Positions 51,693-60,379 of a DNA stretch of 64,000 nt are shown one piece after another (the stretch's first letter is position 1; each line of letters opens with the position of its first letter). The stretch is from Azospirillum lipoferum 4B. Its GTDB lineage: Bacteria; Pseudomonadota; Alphaproteobacteria; Azospirillales; Azospirillaceae. Location: positions 2,616,501-2,680,500 of the forward strand of contig NC_016622.1 of NCBI RefSeq assembly GCF_000283655.1. Direction: 5' to 3'. The position numbers were made by a program, and so were the translations under genes. The notes under the pieces are model-generated. The model did no database searches and had not been told where the DNA came from. It saw only the letters and a program-made list of their open reading frames with translations.

Positions 51693-53561
51693 TCAGTGGT
51701 TCAGGCGGAAATGATGGGCGATCAGCTCCTTGAAGCTCTTCACCAACGCCAGGCAGTCCTTGAACTGGTCGTGGTCGAGCTTGCCCAGCCGGTCGGGATA
51801 AACGAGGTTGTCGATCGCCAGTTCCGCCCCCTCCTCCGCCCCTTCGGTGTCCTGGGGCAGATCGACGCGCGCCTTCAGCCGGATCGTCGACAGGATGGTG
51901 AAGGCCTCCACCAGATCGCCGGCCATCTTGCGGTCCAGCGCGCCCAGTTCGGCCAGAACCTGGATGCGCTCCACCGTGTTGGTCTCCGCCCGGTGCTTTT
52001 CCAGCGCCAGCGCCCGCACGCCATGGACGATCGGGAAGATACCGGCCTTCTTGATGTCCACCGGCTCCCCCCGCCGCCGGTCGAACAGGGCGGCGAACAG
52101 GCCGCCCGGCGTGTCGAAGGACAGGGTCGGGCGGGCGAACTGGGTGAAGAACATCTGGTTGTCCTGCAGCCGGCCCAGCAGATAGTCCTTCGCGTCCTGC
52201 AGCAGCGTGGCGTCGCCGGCCACCGGAGCGGCATCGTAGAAGATGGCGAGGTTCATCTGCGCCGCCTCGTCGGGGCGGTGGATCCAGCTGAAGATCGCAT
52301 CCTTGTAGCCGGCGAGCGGCCGCGTCCATTCCGGGTTGGACAGCATGATGTTGCCCGGACAGGGCGGATAGCCGAACGCGACCAGATGGCTGGTGAACTC
52401 GGCGGCGATGCGCGGCAGGTCGGGGCAGTCGAAGCCGTCGCGCAGGATCAGGCCGTTGTCCTGGTCGGTCTTCAGCAGCTGTTCGCCGCGGCCCTCGCTG
52501 CCCATCACGATCAGGCAGCTGTTCGCCAGCAGCTCCGGCGGGGCCAGCAGTTCGAACAGCTTGCGGAAGATGCGGCGGTTCAGCTCCGTCACCAGATCGG
52601 CGATGAAGGACACCTTGACCCCGGTGGCGTGCAGGGTGCGGATCAGCTCGACGATGGAGCGGCTGGCCCGGCGCAGGTCGTCGGGGTTGGTCGCATGCTC
52701 CACCTGCACGCCGATGACCTGGGAATGGTTGGACAGCACCGCCAGCAGGTCGCTCTGCCCCAGCAGCCCGGCGATGGCCCCGTTTTCCGTCACCACGACG
52801 CGGCGCACCGCATGCTTGGTCATCAGGACCAGCGCGTTGAACAGCAGGTCGTCGCGGTCCAGCGTCAGCAGGCCATAGCGGGCGAGCGGCCCGACCGGGT
52901 CGGTCACCGGCCGGCCGTCCAGCACCACCAGATCGCGCAGGTCGGTGCCGGTCAGGATGCCGACGGCACCGTCGACCCCGCGCACCAGAACGCTGCTGGC
53001 GCGGTTCTGCCGCATCGCCTCGGCCGCGTCGCGCAGGCTGGCGCCGGCCTCCACGAACAGCGGCGGGTGCAGGTAGGCCTGCCGGATGCGGGCCATGGTC
53101 AGCGCCGCCATCTCGCGGTTGGAGCGCTCGGCCGCCAGATCGCGCATGCGCTGGGCGAAATCGCCGAGGATGGCGGTGCCGAAGGCGGGATTCTCGGCGG
53201 CCAACGCCTCCAGCGCCGGGCGCGGGATCAGGTGGCAGACGCAGTCCTCCGCCGCGACGAAGCGGCGGGCGCCGGTACCGTACCCTCCTCCCGCCGTGCC
53301 ATAGAGCGCCTGCAGGCCGAAGCGGTCACCCGGCCCGTAGACCGCCGCCACCTCGCCGCCGCGGCGTTCCTGCACGCTCCCGCGCAGGACGACGAACAGC
53401 GAGTCGGTCGGCTCCTCCCGGCAGAGGATCACGGCCTCGCGCGGATAAAGGGCGATGTCCAGCGCGCCGGCCAGCGCCGCGCGCTGGTCCGCCGTCAGCA
53501 GGTCGAAGGGGGGCCGGCCGAAATCGAAGTCCGGGGAGGCGGTCGGCGTCGCGTGCTGCAC
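51693..53561 (-). CDS. cNMP-binding, CBS and DUF294 nucleotidyltransferase-like protein
   Basis: A 622-residue cytosolic protein. Domains in order: a cyclic-nucleotide-binding fold (about 20-150; FVVLRGSVQERRGGE), two CBS domains (about 165-290; SSVLVRGVDGAVGILTGTDLRDLV), then the DUF294 putative nucleotidyltransferase (VMGSEGRGEQLLKTDQDNGLI about 345-365) and its substrate-binding C-terminal part. Members lie beside acetate or other solute transporters and probably regulate them. CBS domains sense adenylates. It precedes the degenerate exonuclease and follows the ActP gene on the same strand, 254 bp away. Confidence 0.9.
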   Translation of the reverse strand: MQHATPTASPDFDFGRPPFDLLTADQRAALAGALDIALYPREAVILCREEPTDSLFVVLRGSVQERRGGEVAAVYGPGDRFGLQALYGTAGGGYGTGARRFVAAEDCVCHLIPRPALEALAAENPAFGTAILGDFAQRMRDLAAERSNREMAALTMARIRQAYLHPPLFVEAGASLRDAAEAMRQNRASSVLVRGVDGAVGILTGTDLRDLVVLDGRPVTDPVGPLARYGLLTLDRDDLLFNALVLMTKHAVRRVVVTENGAIAGLLGQSDLLAVLSNHSQVIGVQVEHATNPDDLRRASRSIVELIRTLHATGVKVSFIADLVTELNRRIFRKLFELLAPPELLANSCLIVMGSEGRGEQLLKTDQDNGLILRDGFDCPDLPRIAAEFTSHLVAFGYPPCPGNIMLSNPEWTRPLAGYKDAIFSWIHRPDEAAQMNLAIFYDAAPVAGDATLLQDAKDYLLGRLQDNQMFFTQFARPTLSFDTPGGLFAALFDRRRGEPVDIKKAGIFPIVHGVRALALEKHRAETNTVERIQVLAELGALDRKMAGDLVEAFTILSTIRLKARVDLPQDTEGAEEGAELAIDNLVYPDRLGKLDHDQFKDCLALVKSFKELIAHHFRLNH

Positions 53562-53594
53562 GGGCGGGCTCCGTCACAGGAGGGCGGGGCATAA

Positions 53595-53629
53595 AAAAGC
53601 GCCCCCGGATCGGATCCGGAGGCGCTTTT
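53595..53629. terminator. Terminator between actP and the DUF294 gene
   Basis: AAAAGCGCC (53595-53603) and GGCGCTTTT (53621-53629) pair, and the inner CCGGATC/GATCCGG extends the stem. On the minus strand TTTTTTAT follows, so it should end transcripts arriving from actP. Confidence 0.8.
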
Positions 53630-53815
53630 CAGGATACACCCGCCGGGCGCGGTGCCGGAAGCGGGTGCGACATTTGGCGGCGTGGTTCGGTCACCGCACG
53701 GGCTTGAGCGTCCCCCGAAAGGGGGGAAGGGTGCGGTGCGAGGCGCGATCCCTTCCCTGGTCTTCCTGCTCCGCCCGTTTTGTCCGGACGGCAAGCCGCT
53801 TGGTGGGCTGACCGC

Positions 53816-55543
53816 TTAGTGGGCGGAGGCACCCTCGGCACCCAGGCCGGTCTGCGACCGGATGTACTGGGCTTCGAAGTCCTTGCGCTCCTTCTCGGCC
53901 TGCGCGCTGTTGTCGGTGATCGAGAAGAACCAGATGCCGACGAAGGCGATGGTGATCGAGAACAGGCCGGGGTTGTCGTAGGGGAACAGCGCGGCCGGGT
54001 TGCCCAGAACCGCCTTCCACACCGTCGGACCCAGGACCAGCATAGAGACCGCCGAAACCAGGCCCAGGGTGCCGCCGATGACGGCGCCGCGGGTGGTCAT
54101 CTTGTTCCAGAACATCGACATCAGCAGGATCGGGAAGTTGGCCGAAGCGGCGATGACGAAGGCCAGACCGACCATGAAGGCGACGTTCTGGTTCTCGAAG
54201 GCGATGCCCAGGACGATCGACAGGACGCCGATGACGACGGTGGTGATCTTCGAGACGCGGATTTCGTCGGCCTCGTTGACGCGGCCCTTGGCGAAGACCG
54301 AGGCGTAGAGGTCATGGGAGACCGCCGAGGCGCCGGCCAGCGTCAGACCCGCGACCACCGCCAGGATGGTGGCGAAGGCGACCGCCGAGATGAAGCCGTA
54401 GAACAGATCGCCGCCGACCGCATGGGCGGTGTGGATGGCCGCCATGTTGGTGCCGCCGATGACGTTGGCGATCACCGCCTTGGCGCCGGCCGCCGGGGCC
54501 GCCGTCAGGAAGGGATAGGCGCCGGTGGCGTCGGGGGCCAGGATCATCAGGATGGCGCCGAAGCCGATGATGAAGGTCAGGATGTAGAAGTAGCCGATGA
54601 AGCCGGTGGCGTAGAAGACCGACTTGCGGGCTTCCTTGGCGTCGGCGACGGTGAAGAAGCGCATCAGGATATGCGGCAGGCCGGCGGTGCCGAACATCAG
54701 CGCCATGCCCAGCGAGATCGCGGAGACCGGATCGCTGATCAGCGCGCCCGGCGACATGATCGCCAGACCCTTCGGGTGGATGTCGACGGCGGCCTTGAAC
54801 ATCGCCTCGGGGCTGAAGCCGAACTTCGCCAGGATCATGAAGGCCATGAAGGAGGCGCCGGACAGCAGCATCACCGCCTTGATGATCTGCACCCAGGTGG
54901 TGGCCAGCATGCCGCCGAAGGTCACGTAACCGATCATCAGCACGCCGACGATGATGACGGCGACCAGATAGTCGAGGCCGAACAGCAGCTGGATCAGCTT
55001 GCCGGCACCCACCATCTGGGCGATCAGGTAGAAGGTGACGGTCGCCAGCGAGCCGCAGGCCGACAGGGTGCGGATCGGCGTCTGCTGGAAGCGGTAGGAG
55101 GCGACGTCGGCGAAGGTGTATTTGCCGAGGTTGCGCAGCCGTTCCGCGATCAGGAACAGGATGATCGGCCAGCCGACCAGCCAGCCCACCGAGAAGATCA
55201 GGCCGTCGAAGCCGTTGGCGTACACCAGGCCGGCGATGCCCAGGAAGGACGCGGCCGACATGTAGTCGCCGGCGATGGCCAGACCGTTCTGGAAGCCGGT
55301 GATGCCGCCGCCGGCGGCGTAGAAGTCCTTGGCCGACTTCGTCCGGCGGGCCGCCCAGAAGGTGATGCCCAGCGTCAGGAGGACGAAGATCATGAACATG
55401 ATGATGGCGGACCAGTTCGTCGCCTGCTTCGTCACGGCGCCTTCGACGGCGGCGGCGTAAGCGGAGGCGGGAACCAGCGCGCCCGCCATGGACGCCAGGG
55501 CGGCGGCCGGGGCGGCGATGCGGGTGGTGGCGGCGCGGATCAC
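53816..55543 (-). CDS. actP: ActP-type acetate/solute:cation symporter
   Basis: The 575-residue inner-membrane protein has about 13 membrane helices and the sodium:solute symporter family pattern: [50 protein letters not shown] and [39 protein letters not shown]. ActP takes up acetate and related short acids (glycolate in E. coli). It starts at a GTG that overlaps the stop codon of the DUF485 gene, as in the yjcH-actP operon. The N-terminus looks like a cleavable signal. Confidence 0.93.
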   Translation of the reverse strand: MIRAATTRIAAPAAALASMAGALVPASAYAAAVEGAVTKQATNWSAIIMFMIFVLLTLGITFWAARRTKSAKDFYAAGGGITGFQNGLAIAGDYMSAASFLGIAGLVYANGFDGLIFSVGWLVGWPIILFLIAERLRNLGKYTFADVASYRFQQTPIRTLSACGSLATVTFYLIAQMVGAGKLIQLLFGLDYLVAVIIVGVLMIGYVTFGGMLATTWVQIIKAVMLLSGASFMAFMILAKFGFSPEAMFKAAVDIHPKGLAIMSPGALISDPVSAISLGMALMFGTAGLPHILMRFFTVADAKEARKSVFYATGFIGYFYILTFIIGFGAILMILAPDATGAYPFLTAAPAAGAKAVIANVIGGTNMAAIHTAHAVGGDLFYGFISAVAFATILAVVAGLTLAGASAVSHDLYASVFAKGRVNEADEIRVSKITTVVIGVLSIVLGIAFENQNVAFMVGLAFVIAASANFPILLMSMFWNKMTTRGAVIGGTLGLVSAVSMLVLGPTVWKAVLGNPAALFPYDNPGLFSITIAFVGIWFFSITDNSAQAEKERKDFEAQYIRSQTGLGAEGASAH

Positions 55544-55842
55544 TTCGATTCCTCCAGAATCTGGCGGTTCAGCTCGTCGAATTCGCCGTTCGCCCGATAG
55601 ACGTAGATGCCGGTCAGGATGAAGGCGGACACGATGGTGAAGACGCCGACCGGAATGCCCCAGGTCGTAACGCCGGAGCCGATCGGCGTGCCCAGGAAGC
55701 TCTTCCCGAACGCCACCAGCAGAATGAAGCCGAAATAGATGACCAGCATGGCAATCGACAAAGTCCAGGCGAAGGCGGACCGTTTGGCCACCAGTTCCTG
55801 GAACTTTGGATTGTTCAGGATCCGTGTTGCATTTGGAGTCAT
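55540..55842 (-). CDS. yjcH: DUF485 membrane protein, YjcH-like
   Basis: The 100-residue protein has two membrane helices ([21 protein letters not shown] and [20 protein letters not shown]) and the family pattern [16 protein letters not shown]. It is always coupled to ActP and may support its insertion or regulation. The ATG at 55842 has GAGGGG in front. An Fnr/FixK-like box lies about 126-139 bases upstream. Confidence 0.92.
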   Translation of the reverse strand: MTPNATRILNNPKFQELVAKRSAFAWTLSIAMLVIYFGFILLVAFGKSFLGTPIGSGVTTWGIPVGVFTIVSAFILTGIYVYRANGEFDELNRQILEESK

Positions 55843-55967
55843 GTGCGTCCCCTCATCGAGTGCCGGCGATTGTTCGACGGTCTTTAAGACACTCGGGCAT
55901 TTTCCGTCCGGGCGATCGCGTCCGGGCTTCTCCCCGTAATTCGTACGCCCTTGACCTGCCCAATTGT

Positions 55968-55981
55968 TTGATACAGATCAT
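55968..55981. promoter_or_regulatory. Fnr/FixK-like box upstream of yjcH-actP
   Basis: TTGATACAGATCAT matches the TTGAT-N4-ATCAA consensus at nine of ten fixed positions. It lies 126 bases upstream of the yjcH start and no other gene starts nearby. Oxygen-limited control of acetate uptake is inferred. Confidence 0.5.
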
Positions 55982-56081
55982 TGTTGGGCGCACCCCCTAC
56001 CTTGGTCGATGGGAAGGCGCACCGACCAGGGACGATCCCCCGGAAACCGAGGCTCGGGCAGGGCTGCAGCCGGACATGAGA

Positions 56082-56109
56082 AAGGCGCGCCAGTTTCCGG
56101 GCGCGCCTT
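56082..56109. terminator. Terminator of the DUF1178 gene
   Basis: AAGGCGCGCC (56082-56091) and GGCGCGCCTT (56100-56109) form a 10-bp stem. On the minus strand it is followed by TCTCATG, so the T-run is short. It may still help end the DUF1178 transcript. Confidence 0.55.
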
Positions 56110-56183
56110 ACAAACAGTCAGCTTTTCAAATGGTTTCGTTGGGAATCAGTGGTGCGCCGCATCCGGCGCGGCGGTCCGGTCCC

Positions 56184-56771
56184 TCAGGAATCGGTCCGCG
56201 GGATCCACGGAATGCGGTGAAATGTCACACCCTCCTCGTGGAGTTCGGCGACCTCGTCGTCCGACGCCTCGCCATAGATGCCGCGGGGATCGGTCTCGCC
56301 GTAATGGATGCGCCGCGCCTCCTCGGCGAAGCGGTCGCCGACATAATCGCAGTTCTTCTCCACGCTGCGCCGCACCTCGGTCAGCTGCCGCATCACCTCG
56401 GCCACCGCCTCGCGCTGGGCGTCGTTCAGGCTGGGCGGCAGGGCGGCGACCATGTCGGCGGCGCTGGGCAGTGGAACCGGGGCGGGAATCGGCGCCGGCA
56501 GGGTTGCGGGCGCGGCGTTGGACGGGGCAGCCGGGGCAGCGGACGGCGGGGCGTTCGCCGCGACGGCTTCGGCCTGGTCGCGGGCGCGGTCGGCGGCCCT
56601 GGCGACTCCCTTGGCGATGCGCGGGGCCATCGGCGCCTTGCCGACGACGGTGTCGCCGCAGATCGGGCAGGCGATCTGGTGCGCCGCCGCCTGTTCGTCA
56701 TAGGCGGCGCCGTTGCGGAACCACGCCTCGAACCGGTGGTCGGCCGAGCATCTCAACGCGAAGAGGATCAT
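56184..56771 (-). CDS. DUF1178 family protein
   Basis: The 195-residue soluble protein matches DUF1178: MILFALRCSADHRFEAWFRNGAAYDEQ, with CPICGDTVVGKAPMAPRI as a short zinc-ribbon, and the C-terminal VEKNCDYVGDRFAEEARRIHYGETDPRGIYGEAS. A Pro/Ala linker fills the middle. The function is unknown; alphaproteobacterial members are often near glutaredoxin-nitrilase genes, and here those are about 5 kb away. Confidence 0.88.
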   Translation of the reverse strand: MILFALRCSADHRFEAWFRNGAAYDEQAAAHQIACPICGDTVVGKAPMAPRIAKGVARAADRARDQAEAVAANAPPSAAPAAPSNAAPATLPAPIPAPVPLPSAADMVAALPPSLNDAQREAVAEVMRQLTEVRRSVEKNCDYVGDRFAEEARRIHYGETDPRGIYGEASDDEVAELHEEGVTFHRIPWIPRTDS

Positions 56772-56972
56772 ATCCCCACAAGCCCCAAACTAACCCGCAG
56801 CTGGAAGATCCGCCCCGGTGCGCCGGTCCGGGTTGCGGCGCGACTCGGTATTTGTCCTAATTCAGCACGACCGGGCCGCGCCGTCAAACGCCGGGCGGGT
56901 CCGTTGTCCATACCTCCTGTGATATCGTTCCCGCGGCCCCGGAAAAGAAGTCCCGCCGAGGAGAATCCGACC

Positions 56973-57533
56973 ATGTCCACGCCCCACCCGCTTTCGCCGC
57001 CCTCCCCCTGGGTGGAGCGCTTCGCCCCGCTGGTGCGGGCGGGCGGCCCGGTGCTCGACCTCGCCTGCGGCGGCGGGCGGCATCTTCGGCTGTTCCACCG
57101 GCGCGGCCATCCGGTGGCCGGGCTGGACCGCGACCTCGGCGGCGTCGCCGACCTGGACGGCAGCGCGGGCGTCACCCTGATCCAGGCCGATCTGGAGAGC
57201 GGCGACTCGGGCAGCCACACCCCCTCCCTGCCGACCGCCGGCCGCTTCGCCGGGATCGTCGTCACCAACTACCTGCACCGCCCGCTCTTCCCCGCCATCC
57301 TGGCGGCGCTGGAACCGGGCGGCGTGCTGATCTACGAGACCTTCGCCGACGGCAACGCCCGCTTCGGCCGCCCGTCCTCCCCCGACTTCCTGCTGCGCCG
57401 GGGCGAGCTGCTGGAGGCGGTGCGCGGCACGCTTCAGGTGGTGGCCTTCGAACAGGGAGAGATATCAGTGCCCAAGCCCGCGGTGGTGCAGCGGATCTGC
57501 GCCGTCGCCGGGAACGATCCGCTGCCGCTCTGA
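56973..57533 (+). CDS. Small class I SAM-dependent methyltransferase
   Basis: The 186-residue protein has the SAM motif GGPVLDLACGGGRHLRLFHRRGH and the acidic VAGLDRD strand (about 45-55), as in TehB-type methyltransferases. The later GGVLIYETFADGNARFGRPSSPDFLLRRGELLEA is also of that group. The substrate is unknown; tellurite or thiol methylation is a guess. A CGAGGAGA stretch precedes the ATG at 56973. Confidence 0.82.
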   Translation: MSTPHPLSPPSPWVERFAPLVRAGGPVLDLACGGGRHLRLFHRRGHPVAGLDRDLGGVADLDGSAGVTLIQADLESGDSGSHTPSLPTAGRFAGIVVTNYLHRPLFPAILAALEPGGVLIYETFADGNARFGRPSSPDFLLRRGELLEAVRGTLQVVAFEQGEISVPKPAVVQRICAVAGNDPLPL

Positions 57534-57540
57534 GGCATCC

Positions 57541-58125
57541 TTACTCGTCGCTGTCGTCGGGAACCGGCTTCTGCTCCCCGCGGATGCGGCGGCGGCGGTC
57601 CTCCTTGCGCATGATCTGCTTGCCATGCTTGTGCTGCGCCGGCCCCTCCAGCGGGCCGCCGGGACGCACCGGGCGCTCGGCGAAGCGGCCCAGCGAGATC
57701 ATCCGGTCATACATCACCAGCGCCCCGGCGACGCCGACATTGATGCAGAAGGACATCGGGATCTTCACCACATGGTCGCAGCGCGCCAGCAGGGCGGGCG
57801 ACAGGCTGTCGCGCTCCGGCCCCAGCACATAGGCGGCGCGCGACGGGTGGCGGAAGCTGGGCAGCTCCACCGCATCGTCGGTCAGCTCCACCCCGACCAG
57901 CATGCAGTCCCTGGGCAGGGTGAAGTCGGCGACCCGCTCGTGGATGTAGAGCGGCAGGTGCAGCGTGGCGCCCGAGGTATCGACCAGCTTCGTCTCCCGC
58001 AGATCCGGTTCCGGATCGATGGCGAAGAAGAAGGAGGCGCCGAAGGCATGGGCGGTGCGCATCAGGTTGCCGACATTGCCCGGCTTGCTGATCCGCTCCA
58101 CCCCGATTCCGAAATAACCACGCAT
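57541..58125 (-). CDS. SpoU-family RNA 2'-O-methyltransferase
   Basis: The 194-residue enzyme has the SPOUT knot motifs: ISKPGNVGNLMRTAHAFGA (motif 1), YVLGPERDSLSPALLARCDH (motif 2) and IPMSFCINVGVAGALVMYD (motif 3, normally SLNVSVAAAI). Substrate may be tRNA or rRNA; small SpoU enzymes of this kind include TrmL- and TrmH-like types. The Lys/Arg-rich C-terminus suits RNA binding. ATG at 58125 opens the fold directly. Confidence 0.87.
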   Translation of the reverse strand: MRGYFGIGVERISKPGNVGNLMRTAHAFGASFFFAIDPEPDLRETKLVDTSGATLHLPLYIHERVADFTLPRDCMLVGVELTDDAVELPSFRHPSRAAYVLGPERDSLSPALLARCDHVVKIPMSFCINVGVAGALVMYDRMISLGRFAERPVRPGGPLEGPAQHKHGKQIMRKEDRRRRIRGEQKPVPDDSDE

Positions 58126-58202
58126 GAAGAACCCGCTGCTCCAGGTAAGGATAACCGGGCCGGAGCTTGCCGCCGCCGCCCGCCCGAGGCAAGCTTGCCG
58201 GC

Positions 58203-59324
58203 ATGAGCCAAGACCATACGCACGACCACTCCTGCTGCGGTGGGGATCACCACCACGGCCATTCCCACCAGAATAGCGAGGGCGCCGAGGGCCGCGCCGA
58301 TCTGTCCGGCCCGGCGGAAAGCCCGATCACCGTCGAGGTGACGCGCGGCAGCCTGGTGGAATCGGTCCACCGCGCCCGCGCCTGCATCGTCGATGCCGGC
58401 GGTCATGTGCTGGCGCGCTGGGGCGACATCGACGCCTCCGTCTACCCGCGCTCCGCCATCAAGTCGCTGCAGGCGATCCCGCTGGTGGAAAGCGGCGCGC
58501 TCGACGCCTTCGGGCTGGGGGACGAGGAACTGGCGCTCGCCTGCTCCTCCCACAATGGCGAGGCGCGGCATACCGAACTGGTGCGGTCCTGGGCGGAGCG
58601 GGTCGGGCTGACGCTCGACGATTACGAATGCGGCGCGCAGATCCCCTACGATCCGGCCACCGCCGCGGATCTGGTCCGCCGCGGCGAGGCGCCGACCGCC
58701 TTCCACAACAACTGCTCCGGCAAGCACAGCGGCTTCCTGACCACGGCGAAGCACAGGGGCGAGCGGCTGAAGGGCTATGTCCGCTACGAACACCCGGTGC
58801 AGCAGCGCATCCTGGGCGTGATTGAGCAGATGACCGGCCAGGACCTGTTCGGCGCGCCCTGGGGTGTGGACGGCTGTTCCATCCCCACCATCGGCATCCC
58901 GCTGGGCGCCATCGCCTATGCCATGGCCCGCATCGCCGACCCGGTCGACCTGCCCGACGCGCGGGCTGCGGCCGTCACCCGCATCGCCGCCGCCTGGGGC
59001 AGGCACCCCTTCCTGATCGGCGGCACCGGCACCTTCGACACCGCGCTGATGGAGGCGGCCGGCGGCGCCGTGCTGGTCAAGGGCGGGGCCGAGGGCGTCG
59101 GCTGCGCCGTGATCCCGGAGCAGGGCATCGGCATCGCGCTGAAGATCGAGGACGGCGCAGCCCGCGCCCGCGATGTTGCCTTGGCCGCGCTGATCCGCTC
59201 GACCGGGGCGCTGACCGAGGCGCAATGGGCGCGCGTGCCGCAATTGCTGACCGCCCCGCTGCTGAACCGCGCCGGCACGCGGGTGGGCGAGGTGCGGCCG
59301 GCGGCGGGCTGGCCGGCGGCTTAA
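58203..59324 (+). CDS. L-asparaginase II family enzyme (rhizobial type) with His-rich N-terminus
   Basis: The 373-residue enzyme hydrolyses asparagine to aspartate and ammonia. It belongs to the ReAV-like group: VTRGSLVESVHRARACIVDAGG, YPRSAIKSLQAIPLVESGA (active Ser-x-x-Lys), ACSSHNGEARHTELVRSW, and NNCSGKHSGFLTTAKH. Residues 1-23 form a His/Cys-rich stretch (HTHDHSCCGGDHHHGHSHQ) that looks like a metal-binding tail, not usual in the family. No signal peptide is visible. The ATG at 58203 is at the start of that tail; a later start would drop it. Confidence 0.85.
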   Translation: MSQDHTHDHSCCGGDHHHGHSHQNSEGAEGRADLSGPAESPITVEVTRGSLVESVHRARACIVDAGGHVLARWGDIDASVYPRSAIKSLQAIPLVESGALDAFGLGDEELALACSSHNGEARHTELVRSWAERVGLTLDDYECGAQIPYDPATAADLVRRGEAPTAFHNNCSGKHSGFLTTAKHRGERLKGYVRYEHPVQQRILGVIEQMTGQDLFGAPWGVDGCSIPTIGIPLGAIAYAMARIADPVDLPDARAAAVTRIAAAWGRHPFLIGGTGTFDTALMEAAGGAVLVKGGAEGVGCAVIPEQGIGIALKIEDGAARARDVALAALIRSTGALTEAQWARVPQLLTAPLLNRAGTRVGEVRPAAGWPAA

Positions 59325-59385
59325 CTCCGCAAGCGCGATCAAGCGGCTGCCGGCTAGCATCGGCGGGACTGGAGGATGTCACCCC

Positions 59386-60291
59386 ATGGCCCACGACAGC
59401 ATCTCCGCCGAACTGCCTGTACCTTGCTCCGCCGTCGCGGCGAAGCCCGGCACCCGGCTCGATTACGGCGACCGGACCGAACGGGTGGTGGCCTATATCG
59501 CCGCCAACCTGGACGAACCGCTCGACCTCGATCGGCTGGCGGAGGTCGCCTGCTTCTCGCCCTACCATTTTCACCGCATTTACCGGGCGATCACCGGCGA
59601 GACGGCGGCGGAAACCCTGCGCCGGCTGCGCCTGCACCGGGCGGCCGGCGATCTGGTGCGCGACAGCATCGCCATCCCGACCATCGCCCGGCGGGCGGGC
59701 TACGGCAGCGTCGAGGCCTTCACCCGTGCCTTCGGGCAAAGCTACGGCGTGACGCCGGCAGCCTATCGCAGGCAAGGACGGCTCAATCCTCCGGTTCCGA
59801 CCACTCATCGAACGGAGGACAGCATGCACGAGGTCGAGATCCGCGACCTGCCCGCCTATCGCATCGTCGGGCTGCCGCACACCGGTCCCTACATGACCAT
59901 CGGCGTCAGCTTCGACCGGCTCTATGCCTGGGCGTCGAAACAGGGGCTGATCGGTCCGGGCACCCGCAGCTTCGCCATCTATTACGACGATCCCGAATCG
60001 GTGAAGCCGGAGGAGTTGCGCTCCTTCGCCGGGCTGATGCTGAACCTGGGTGTCGTGGAGGACGGGGCGATCCGCGTGGTGGACATCCCCGGCGGGCGTC
60101 ATGCCGTGGTCCGGCACCAGGGACCCTATGCCGAACTCGGCGCGGTCTACCGCTGGCTCTACGGCGAGTGGCTGCCCAGCAGCGGCCACACGCCGGGCGA
60201 CGCCCCCTGCTACGAGGAATACCTCAACAACCCAAGGGCCTTGCCGCCGGCCGAGTGGCTGACCGAGATCTGCGTTCCGCTGGCGGACTGA
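59386..60291 (+). CDS. AraC-family regulator with GyrI-like effector domain
   Basis: A 301-residue regulator. The AraC helix-turn-helix comes first (about 30-130): DLDRLAEVACFSPYHFHRIYRAITGET and IARRAGYGSVEAFTRAFGQSYGVTPAAYRR. A GyrI-like small-molecule-binding domain follows (about 145-300; VEIRDLPAYRIVGLPHTGPYMTIG). This is the Rob/SoxS-type layout of drug- or stress-responsive activators. Target genes are unknown; no transporter adjoins. The ATG is at 59386. Confidence 0.9.
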   Translation: MAHDSISAELPVPCSAVAAKPGTRLDYGDRTERVVAYIAANLDEPLDLDRLAEVACFSPYHFHRIYRAITGETAAETLRRLRLHRAAGDLVRDSIAIPTIARRAGYGSVEAFTRAFGQSYGVTPAAYRRQGRLNPPVPTTHRTEDSMHEVEIRDLPAYRIVGLPHTGPYMTIGVSFDRLYAWASKQGLIGPGTRSFAIYYDDPESVKPEELRSFAGLMLNLGVVEDGAIRVVDIPGGRHAVVRHQGPYAELGAVYRWLYGEWLPSSGHTPGDAPCYEEYLNNPRALPPAEWLTEICVPLAD

Positions 60292-60379
60292 GCTCGGCCA
60301 CGCTCCCGCCACCGAACGGCTGCCATCGGACAGGCGCGGTGCTATGGTCGCCGCGCCCGTCCCTTATGAGCAGTCCCCC

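Larger units (their letters stand above)
55843..56183. other. Regulatory gap upstream of yjcH-actP
   Basis: Holds the Fnr/FixK-like box (55968-55981), the terminator-like hairpin of the DUF1178 gene (56082-56109) and no gene. The AT-rich part around 55950-55985 probably contains the promoter. Confidence 0.55.

Noticed and set aside
53780-55600. Plus-strand frame antisense to actP
   Set aside because: Asp/Gly/Arg low-complexity product opposite a clear membrane transporter.
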